64,000 bases of DNA from Ferruginibacter sp050611725 (GTDB lineage Bacteria; Bacteroidota; Bacteroidia; Chitinophagales; Chitinophagaceae): NCBI RefSeq assembly GCF_050611725.1, contig NZ_JBODJB010000001.1, positions 1,054,001 through 1,118,000 on the forward strand, given 5' to 3'. Under the pieces are notes generated by a model. It searched no databases, had not been told where the DNA came from, and worked only from the letters and a program-made list of their open reading frames with translations. Every line of letters begins with the position of its first letter. Within the stretch, counting starts at the first letter, position 1. A program made the translations under genes and the position numbers. Positions 41,381 to 48,347 of this stretch are shown here, one piece after another.

Positions 41381-41415
41381 AAAAAAAATGGCAACAACTG
41401 TTGCCATTTTTTTTT
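41381..41415. terminator. Bidirectional terminator ending the nos operon
   Basis: Perfect stem AAAAAAAATGGCAAC / GTTGCCATTTTTTTTT around loop AACT. Shared with the convergent fasciclin gene. Confidence 0.93.
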
Positions 41416-41437
41416 ATTGCTGGTATAGGTTAGTCGA

Positions 41438-42007
41438 TTATTTTGTTGCTGGTGGTAATAACACTGCATCGATCACATAAACAATTCCATTAGAAGCAGG
41501 AACTGTAGCAATCACATTTGCTACGCCATTTACTTTTATTTTGCCATCTATTTTGCTAATGGTGATATTGCCGCCATTTACTTGCCCAATTGACTGCCCA
41601 TCTTGCAACATATCTTCTTTGAATACACCTACGGAAACGTGATACTGAAGAATATCAGTAAGGTCATTTTTCTTTTCCGGTTTCAATAATCCATCAACAG
41701 TACCTGCAGGAAGTTTATCGAATGCAGCATTGGTTGGAGCAAATACCGTGAAGGGACCTGCATTGCTCAATGCATCTACTAATTCTGCAGCTTTTACCGC
41801 AGTAACTAAAGTAGTGTGGTCTTTACTGCCGATGGCAACCTGTACAACATTCTTTGCTGATTGATCATCCTGTACTCCTGGCTGGCCGGCTCCTTGTGCA
41901 TCTGTAGTGGGAGAGGATTTTGTTGCATCTTGATTAGTTGATGAATTGCAACTTAATGAGAGCGCAAATAAACTTATGGCTAAAGTCGATTTTATAATGC
42001 TGGTCAT
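41438..42007 (-). CDS. Fasciclin-domain lipoprotein
   Basis: 189 residues. Lipobox LSLSC20, low-complexity linker, then one FAS1 domain (HTTLVTAVKAAELVDALSNAGPFTVFAPTNAAFDKLP; ITISKIDGKIKVNGVANVIATVPASNGIVYVIDAVLLP). Surface or periplasmic. FAS1 proteins usually act in adhesion, but an FAS1 lipoprotein in an NO/N2O module with its own Crp/Fnr box points to a role in copper handling or envelope defence. Role is inference. Confidence 0.9.
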   Translation of the reverse strand: MTSIIKSTLAISLFALSLSCNSSTNQDATKSSPTTDAQGAGQPGVQDDQSAKNVVQVAIGSKDHTTLVTAVKAAELVDALSNAGPFTVFAPTNAAFDKLPAGTVDGLLKPEKKNDLTDILQYHVSVGVFKEDMLQDGQSIGQVNGGNITISKIDGKIKVNGVANVIATVPASNGIVYVIDAVLLPPATK

Positions 42008-42043
42008 ATTTACCGTTTTAGAGTTAAAAATTATACGGTAAAT
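42008..42043 (-). promoter_or_regulatory. Hairpin in the fasciclin gene leader
   Basis: Nine-base arms ATTTACCGT (42008-42016) and ACGGTAAAT (42035-42043) directly before the start codon; the outer arm overlaps the -7 element. Could be an mRNA leader hairpin that masks the start or an operator for a second regulator. Confidence 0.45.
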
Positions 42044-42083
42044 CTACTCATGCGGTCGCATTTATATTATGACTGCAATCATA
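42039..42083 (-). promoter_or_regulatory. Crp/Fnr-type box and promoter of the fasciclin gene
   Basis: Box TATGACTGCAATCATA (plus letters, 42068-42083), same symmetric TATGA-N6-TCATA form, with the -7 element TAGATTTA (minus, 42046-42039) centred 33 bases downstream, the same geometry as ric, the oxidase-like gene and nos. Confidence 0.72.
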
Positions 42084-42106
42084 TTGTAAAATTATTATCG
42101 AAGCGC

Positions 42107-43888
42107 TTAATTATAAATTCTTTCTACAGCATCCTTATACTTTTCCATTACCACTTTTCTTTTTAAACTCATTTTAGGAGTGAGCTCACCACTGTCGATA
42201 CTCCATTCGTGTGGTAATAGTTCAAAACGTTTTACCTGTTCAACATGATTGAAAAATTCGTTGAAGCTGTCGATCAGTTTTCTGTATAAGTCTAATACCT
42301 GAGGGTTGTGTATTGCATCTTCATTGGTTGTGAATGCAATGCCTCTATGGCGCATCCATTCCTTTAGCGTAGGGAAAGAAGGAACGATCAACGCACCAAC
42401 AAATTTTTGTTCGGCACCAACAATCATGATCTGTTCTACAAACGGCGATTCCTTCATTTTGTTTTCGATGGGTTGGGGCGCCACATACTTTCCACCGCTT
42501 GTTTTAAAGAGTTCTTTTTTTCTATCGGTAATTTTTAAATATTTACCGTCTTCAAAAACACCGATATCACCTGTGTGTAACCAGCCATCAATAATTGTTT
42601 CTGCTGTCAGGTCCGGACGTTTATAATAACCCATCATCACACTTGGTCCTTTAACGCAGATCTCTCCATCTTCCATCAGTTTCACTTCTTGTCCATCTAT
42701 TACCAATCCTACTGTACCGAATTTAGTACCACCCGGCTTACGGCAGTTCACACTAATTACCGGACTATTTTCTGTTGGTCCGTATCCTTCATAAATGGTG
42801 ATTTTTGCAGCAGAAAAAATTCTGATCAATCGTACCTGACAAGCGGCACCGCCTGTTACAATAAAATCAATATTGTTGCCTAATGCCTCACGCCACTTGC
42901 TGAAAATAAGTTTGTTAGCAATAGCTAATTGTAAGTTATACCAAATGCCTCCCGTTTTTTGACTGTCGTATTGTAATCCTAATCCTACTGCCCAATTAAA
43001 TAATTTTCTTTTTACACCGGTTAACTCAGCGCCTTTTGCCATGATCTTTTCATACACTTTTTCAAGCAGCCTTGGCACAGTAGTGAACAATGTTGGTTTC
43101 ACTTCTTTCAGATTATCACCAATTGTTTCGAGGCTTTCTGCATAGTAAATAGATACGCCGGTGTACATATATATGTAAGAGATCAGTCTTTCAAAAATAT
43201 GATTCAACGGTAAAAAACTTAAAGCTCTTCCATTTGGATTTTGCTCAAAAGGAAAACTATTAATGGCATTTGTAACATTACTTACAATGTTTCGATGGCT
43301 TAGCATAACACCTTTGGGTGTACCGGTGGTACCTGATGTATAAATAATGGTAGCACAGTGTTGGGGTTGAATGGTGGACCTTAGTTCCAGCACTTTATGT
43401 GTGTCATCCGACAATAATTTTTTCCAAAAATCTACACCTTGCAAGTCATCAAAGCTATAAATGTTTTTTATGGTAGGCGTTTGCGATCTAACATCATTTA
43501 CTTTATCTAAAATGTCTTGTCCACTGACGAAGACATATTTTACGGCAGCATCGTTAAAAATAAATTCGAGCTCTTTTACATTAGTAGTAGGGTAGATGGG
43601 ACAAAGAATGACACCAATCTGCTGGCAAGCAAGATCAAGCATGATCCATTCCGGTCTGTTTCTGCTAATGATGGCAATTTTATCCTGCGATTCAACGGTC
43701 ATATTATTACCGCTTAATCCTAATTGCAGCAGTCCTGCACTTAATTGATCAACCGTTTTTTTCACAAAGGCTGTACTATACGTTTTCCATTCGCCATTTT
43801 CTTTGGCAGCCATCATATCATCTTTGGGAAAAGTGTCTGATTGATATTGCAGGAAATCAAACAGTCTGAAGCTTTCGTTCATATACAA
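42107..43888 (-). CDS. Long-chain fatty-acid-CoA ligase
   Basis: 593 residues, AMP-binding superfamily. P-loop-like motif ATIIYTSGTTGTPKGVMLSH, YGPTENSPVIS, GWLHTGDIG, and DRKKELFKTSGGKYVAPQPIE near the C-terminus with the catalytic Lys region (GELTPKMSLKRK). Activates long-chain fatty acids to acyl-CoA at the membrane. Bacteroidota commonly hold such FadD-like AMP-forming ligases of about 590 residues. Confidence 0.92.
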   Translation of the reverse strand: MYMNESFRLFDFLQYQSDTFPKDDMMAAKENGEWKTYSTAFVKKTVDQLSAGLLQLGLSGNNMTVESQDKIAIISRNRPEWIMLDLACQQIGVILCPIYPTTNVKELEFIFNDAAVKYVFVSGQDILDKVNDVRSQTPTIKNIYSFDDLQGVDFWKKLLSDDTHKVLELRSTIQPQHCATIIYTSGTTGTPKGVMLSHRNIVSNVTNAINSFPFEQNPNGRALSFLPLNHIFERLISYIYMYTGVSIYYAESLETIGDNLKEVKPTLFTTVPRLLEKVYEKIMAKGAELTGVKRKLFNWAVGLGLQYDSQKTGGIWYNLQLAIANKLIFSKWREALGNNIDFIVTGGAACQVRLIRIFSAAKITIYEGYGPTENSPVISVNCRKPGGTKFGTVGLVIDGQEVKLMEDGEICVKGPSVMMGYYKRPDLTAETIIDGWLHTGDIGVFEDGKYLKITDRKKELFKTSGGKYVAPQPIENKMKESPFVEQIMIVGAEQKFVGALIVPSFPTLKEWMRHRGIAFTTNEDAIHNPQVLDLYRKLIDSFNEFFNHVEQVKRFELLPHEWSIDSGELTPKMSLKRKVVMEKYKDAVERIYN

Positions 43889-43933
43889 TCGTTAGTAGTT
43901 TAGTAAAATATACCTATACTAAGATAAATAAAA

Positions 43934-43966
43934 AAAGCCATTCCAAATAAATGGAACGGCCTTTAA
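43934..43966 (-). terminator. Terminator after the YceI gene
   Basis: On the minus strand GGCCGTTCCA / TGGAATGGCT stem (one mismatch) followed by a T7 run. Confidence 0.8.
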
Positions 43967-43983
43967 AAATAACCACCTGTAAC

Positions 43984-44649
43984 CTATTTGTTAGCAGCTG
44001 CTATATTCAGTTTTATGTTTACGGTTTTGCTGATAAACCAATCTTGTGGATTGTTTGGTCCTTTATAGTTTAGGCCCCATTGAGTTCTGTCGATATTAAA
44101 ATCTGCTACTGCAGTTAGTTTATTCCCTTCAACGGTTACTTTAGCCGGGAAAGAAATGTTTTTAATACTGTCTTTTAAAGAAAAATTGCCTTTAATGGTA
44201 TGTGTTGCATCTTTCATTACAACATCTTTCATAGTAGCACTGTCATATTTGAAAGGTTCAACACCGGTGATTTCAAATTTAGCTGTAGGGAATTTAGCTG
44301 CATCAAAGAAGTCGGCACTTTTCAAATGTCCTTCTAATTTGCCTTTTCCAGTAGCATCAGTAAGATCTTTATCACTCAATGTATTGATGTCGATAATGAA
44401 ATTTCCAGCTGTGATATTGCCGTCTTTAGCCGAAATAAAACCTTCAGTTACAGCAAAAGTTCCCGTGTGTGCACCACCCGGTTTGGTTCCTGTCCATGTT
44501 ACAAGTGAAGTACTATCTGTTTTGAATGAAGTTCCGTCTGCTGCTGCTGCTGTCTGTTTTTCTGTTGTTTCAGCTTTATCGGCAGTTGGAGTGTTGTTAC
44601 AGGCTGCAAAAGTTACTACTGCAGCAATTGCGAAAATTATTTTTTTCAT
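43984..44649 (-). CDS. YceI-family lipoprotein
   Basis: 221 residues. Lipobox VTFAAC16, acidic Thr-rich linker, then the YceI lipocalin-like barrel (SLVTWTGTKPGGAHTGTFAVTEGFISAKDGNITAGNFIIDINTL; GHLKSADFFDAAKFPTAKFEITG; KVTVEGNKLTAVADFNIDRTQWGL). YceI binds polyisoprenoid lipids in the periplasm. A perfect palindrome overlaps its promoter. Confidence 0.92.
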   Translation of the reverse strand: MKKIIFAIAAVVTFAACNNTPTADKAETTEKQTAAAADGTSFKTDSTSLVTWTGTKPGGAHTGTFAVTEGFISAKDGNITAGNFIIDINTLSDKDLTDATGKGKLEGHLKSADFFDAAKFPTAKFEITGVEPFKYDSATMKDVVMKDATHTIKGNFSLKDSIKNISFPAKVTVEGNKLTAVADFNIDRTQWGLNYKGPNNPQDWFISKTVNIKLNIAAANK

Positions 44650-44666
44650 TTTGTATTATTTTAGAA

Positions 44667-44674
44667 CAAAGATA
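44667..44674 (-). promoter_or_regulatory. -7 promoter element of the YceI gene
   Basis: Minus strand TATCTTTG, exact TAnnTTTG match, 17 bases before the start codon. Confidence 0.65.
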
Positions 44675-44685
44675 AGGCTTTTTTA

Positions 44686-44709
44686 TATTCAATGTTTAAA
44701 CATTGAATA
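44686..44709. promoter_or_regulatory. Perfect 24-bp palindrome upstream of YceI
   Basis: Fully self-complementary 24-mer with outer TATTCAATG and centre GTTTAAAC. Its middle is 27 bases upstream of the -7 centre, so it covers the -33 region. The ATGTTTAAACAT core resembles operators of MarR-family repressors. No regulator gene is adjacent. Confidence 0.7.
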
Positions 44710-44729
44710 ATTTTAACAAAAAAAATTAA

Positions 44730-45737
44730 TTAACGATAATACTGGTTTTTAGGCATCTTAAAGGTTCTGCCCTTTTGAAAACGGAAGAATTCGCCGTACT
44801 CAGTAGCGTGGTTGTTGATCCAGGTTTGATAAGCAATAAGGTTTTGTGCGGTGCCGAAAAGCCATTGGTTGTAGGCATCAAACATGCCTTCTTTAATAAG
44901 TTGTTGCTGGTATTCGAATAATTTATAGGGGTATTTTTCAGATTTTCCATTAAACCAGTCTAATATAAACCTGGTTCTGATCATTGTTAAAGATTCCGGA
45001 TTGATGCCTTGTATGGCAACATTGCTCTGATTATTCATAGTTTGTATGAAAGTAGCAGCAAATTTATTTTTCTCTTTATTACTTTTGGTAAGATCTGTTT
45101 CAACAAACATTTTTTTATACGTATCGAGTATGATCGTTTTTATTTCAGGTGTTCTGCTGCTCATCGGCTCCATATTTACAAATAGCTCACCGTACAACAC
45201 ACACCAGACTTTATCGTTTGTAACAGAATAATACCTGCAGGCATTGTAATAATTCTTCGAATATTCAGGATCTGCTTCTATGCCTTTTTCCCATTCAGTA
45301 ATGGCATCGGCGGCATCTTTTCCACTCAGTAATTCGCCTAATTCATTATACAGTGCGCCGCTTTCAGGAAATTTATTGATTCCTTTTCTATATAATTTTT
45401 CGCAGTCTTTCACCTGATCCAGGCCACGGTAAATAGTACCGGCAATTTGATAACACTGATCATCTACTGCATCCATATCCAGTGCAGGTTTGATCACTTC
45501 CAGCGCCTTTGTATAGTCCTTTTGTATGTAATTGCTGATGGCCAGATCTTTTATGATCTCTATGTTTTGTGGTTCTAATTGAGTAGCTCTGTTTAGAATG
45601 AGAATGGCATTGGTGTAATCTCCTTGCGACATAAAAGCCTTGGCATTTGCCTGTAATTCCGCAACAGTTTGAGACATTGCCTTATTGGCAAAAAATACAA
45701 GGGTTAGCGTGAAAATAAATCCTGCAATTCTTTTCAT
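44730..45737 (-). CDS. TPR-repeat exported protein
   Basis: 335 residues. Signal peptide (MKRIAGFIFTLTLVFFANKAMSQ), then three to four tetratricopeptide units (FMSQGDYTNAILILNRATQLEPQ, YIQKDYTKALEVIKPALDMD, YRKGINKFPESGALYNELGELL) up to about residue 180, then an all-helical C-terminal part without a recognised domain. Protein-protein scaffold in the periplasm; specific partner unknown. Confidence 0.85.
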   Translation of the reverse strand: MKRIAGFIFTLTLVFFANKAMSQTVAELQANAKAFMSQGDYTNAILILNRATQLEPQNIEIIKDLAISNYIQKDYTKALEVIKPALDMDAVDDQCYQIAGTIYRGLDQVKDCEKLYRKGINKFPESGALYNELGELLSGKDAADAITEWEKGIEADPEYSKNYYNACRYYSVTNDKVWCVLYGELFVNMEPMSSRTPEIKTIILDTYKKMFVETDLTKSNKEKNKFAATFIQTMNNQSNVAIQGINPESLTMIRTRFILDWFNGKSEKYPYKLFEYQQQLIKEGMFDAYNQWLFGTAQNLIAYQTWINNHATEYGEFFRFQKGRTFKMPKNQYYR

Positions 45738-45750
45738 TACAGTAAAGATA

Positions 45751-45783
45751 AAAAAAGAGAAGCAATATGGCTCCTCTTTTATT
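45751..45783 (-). terminator. Putative terminator after DUF1015 gene
   Basis: AAAAGAGAAGC / GCTCCTCTTTT imperfect stem around AATATG, between the DUF1015 stop and the TPR gene start. Confidence 0.5.
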
Positions 45784-45864
45784 GTATTAACTAATTTTTT
45801 ACTGTTTTATTCTTTCGTCAAAAAGGATAACAGAAAATCGGGATTTCTATTAAAATATTTATTT

Positions 45865-47097
45865 CTACGAATAGATCAAATGCGTCAGCAATCCATCTCT
45901 CAACTTAGGTTCAAACCAGGTGCTTTTTGGTGGCATTACATTTCCGCTATCTGCAATATCAAATAATTGCTGAATGGTTACCGGGTGTAAGCTAAATGCA
46001 ATAGCCATTTCGCCGCTATCAACTCTTTTTTCTAATTCGCCTAAACCACGGATGCCGCCAACAAAATCTATACGCTTATCGGTGCGTTGATCTTTGATGC
46101 CAAGGATCGGGTCTAAAATATTATCAGATAAGATACTGATATCTAAAATGCCGATCGGGTCAGTAGTGTAAGTACCTTCTTTAGAAGTTAATGTATACCA
46201 TTGTTTATCTAAGTACATACCAAACTCATGTAATTGAGCAGGAGAAACAGCTTTAGCAGCTTTTTCAATCGTAAATTTTACTTCTATTTTATTGATCAGC
46301 TCTTCTACACTTAACCCATTCAGATCTTTTACAACACGGTTGTAATCCATGATGTATAATTGATTAGATGGGAATAAAGTAGTAAGAAAAATATCGGCAC
46401 CATTGGTTGCCTTATCGCCTAATGCTTTACGTACTTTCGCTGCAGATGCTGCTCTGTGATGCCCGTCAGCTATGTATGTACAAGGAACTTGTGTTTTAAA
46501 TGTTGTTGATATTTTTTTGATCGTTGCATCATCATTAACGATCCAGATGCTGTGTTGTATCTTATCATCTGCCACAAAATCATAAACAGGGCTATGCGTT
46601 TTTTTCCAATCGTCGATAATATTATCGATCTCATCTACATTTTTATACGCTAAAAAAACATTACCTGTTTGTGCTCCGGATGTTTTGATGTGATTGATCC
46701 TGTCCTGTTCTTTTTCCGGACGGGTAAATTCGTGTTTCTTTATTTTATCTTTTTCATAATCATCCACGCTACTTCCGCAAACCAAACCGGTTTGGCTTTT
46801 CCCGTTCATGATCAATTGATAAATATAGTAGCAGGCTTTATTTTCTCTGAATAAAATATTGCGACTGATAAATGCATCCAGATTTTCTTTAGCAGTATCA
46901 TATACTATTTGAGAATGTATGTCGGTATCTTCCGGCAAATCAATTTCACTTTTGGTGATATGTAAAAAAGAACTTGGGTTTCCTTGCGCTTCTACTTTCG
47001 CTTCTTTGCTATTTAATACGTCATACGGACGCGACGCAACTTTTTTTGCATGTTGCGCCTCTGGTCTAAGGGCCTTAAAAGGGTGTATGGAGATCAT
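45865..47097 (-). CDS. DUF1015 family protein
   Basis: 410 residues, no signal. Begins MISIHPFKALRPEAQHAKKVASRPYDVLNSKEA and contains CTYIADGHHRAASAAKV and a SVDDYEKDKI segment, the pattern of the DUF1015 family, which is fused or linked to serine/threonine biosynthesis genes in many Bacteroidota. Operon with serC (41-base gap). Kinase-like or metabolite-handling role has been proposed for the family but is not established. Confidence 0.9.
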   Translation of the reverse strand: MISIHPFKALRPEAQHAKKVASRPYDVLNSKEAKVEAQGNPSSFLHITKSEIDLPEDTDIHSQIVYDTAKENLDAFISRNILFRENKACYYIYQLIMNGKSQTGLVCGSSVDDYEKDKIKKHEFTRPEKEQDRINHIKTSGAQTGNVFLAYKNVDEIDNIIDDWKKTHSPVYDFVADDKIQHSIWIVNDDATIKKISTTFKTQVPCTYIADGHHRAASAAKVRKALGDKATNGADIFLTTLFPSNQLYIMDYNRVVKDLNGLSVEELINKIEVKFTIEKAAKAVSPAQLHEFGMYLDKQWYTLTSKEGTYTTDPIGILDISILSDNILDPILGIKDQRTDKRIDFVGGIRGLGELEKRVDSGEMAIAFSLHPVTIQQLFDIADSGNVMPPKSTWFEPKLRDGLLTHLIYS

Positions 47098-47138
47098 ATT
47101 CAGATGTAATTTTGCCGCAAATGTAGGGCAAATGTTTT

Positions 47139-48206
47139 TTATGGGTTTAATGCTGCAAATTCTTTCATTGCATCTACTAATACTTGTACGCTACTGATGG
47201 GCAAGGCATTGTATAAAGATGCCCTGAAACCGCCTACCAGTCTATGTCCTTTAATGCCTACGATGCCTTTTTCTTTGGTAAAGGCTAAAAATGCGGCCTC
47301 CAGATCAGGATTATTCATCACAAAACAAACATTCATCTTACTTCTGTCTTCTTTTGCCACAGTGCCTTTGAATAATGGGTTGGCATCTATCTCATTATAT
47401 AGCAGATCCGCTTTAGCAATATTCAGTTTTTCAACCGCTGCCACACCGCCGATAGATTTTAACCAACGTAATGTAAGCATGCAAACATATACCGCAAACA
47501 CAGGAGGTGTATTCAACATACTGCCTTCTTTGATGTGATTGCGGTAATCCATGATGGTAGGAATAGCACGTTTTATCTTGCCTAAAATATTTTTATTAAC
47601 TACTACTAAGTTTACACCTGCAGCTCCCATATTTTTTTGAGCACCAGCATAGATTAGATCGAACTGATTAAAATCCATTACACGGCTCAATATATCACTA
47701 CTCATATCTGCTATTAACGGTGTACTTGTTTTCGGAATTTTTTGCCATTGGCATCCGTAAATAGTTTCGTTGGTAGTAATGTGAAAATATTTTGCATCAT
47801 TCGGTACGGCAAAATCCTTTGGTATAACAGTGTAATTGCTTTCTTTTCCGGTACAAACAATTTCAACCTTACCAAAGAGCTTTGCTTCTTTGATAGCTTT
47901 ACCACCCCAAACGCCGGTATCAGAATAAGCGGCTGTTTCTTTATCATCCAACAAATTCATCGGCACCTGCATGAATTGCGTAGAGGCGCCACCGTGTAAG
48001 AACAACACTTCATGATCGGCATCTAATTGCATCAATTCTTTCACCAACGCAATAGCTTCATCCATTACCGCTTGAAAAGTGGAAGTGCGGTGCCCTAACT
48101 CTAAAATTGATAAGCCACTGTTGTTGTAATTTAATACAGCTTCAGCAGCTTGTTTAAAAACTTCCTGAGGTAAAATAGATGGTCCTGCGTTGAAATTGTG
48201 AATCAC
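47139..48206 (-). CDS. serC: Phosphoserine aminotransferase
   Basis: 355 residues, PLP fold type I. Begins IHNFNAGPSILPQEVFKQAA, contains HGGASTQFMQVPMNLL and PLP Lys in IYAGAQKNMGAAGVNLVV, and GGFRASLYNALP at the end. Converts 3-phosphohydroxypyruvate to phosphoserine; second step of serine synthesis and active in pyridoxal biosynthesis. serA is often next in Bacteroidota but is absent here, replaced by DUF1015. Confidence 0.96.
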   Translation of the reverse strand: MIHNFNAGPSILPQEVFKQAAEAVLNYNNSGLSILELGHRTSTFQAVMDEAIALVKELMQLDADHEVLFLHGGASTQFMQVPMNLLDDKETAAYSDTGVWGGKAIKEAKLFGKVEIVCTGKESNYTVIPKDFAVPNDAKYFHITTNETIYGCQWQKIPKTSTPLIADMSSDILSRVMDFNQFDLIYAGAQKNMGAAGVNLVVVNKNILGKIKRAIPTIMDYRNHIKEGSMLNTPPVFAVYVCMLTLRWLKSIGGVAAVEKLNIAKADLLYNEIDANPLFKGTVAKEDRSKMNVCFVMNNPDLEAAFLAFTKEKGIVGIKGHRLVGGFRASLYNALPISSVQVLVDAMKEFAALNP

Positions 48207-48347
48207 TATAAAACTTTTGTTTGTTGAAAAATGAAATGCAAAAGTAAACTATTCACAAACAATATAGGCAACCAAATATTTCAAATATATCTTTTTTCAT
48301 ACATGAATAATCGTATTTTCGTACCTGATGTGTACCAACGCTTATTA

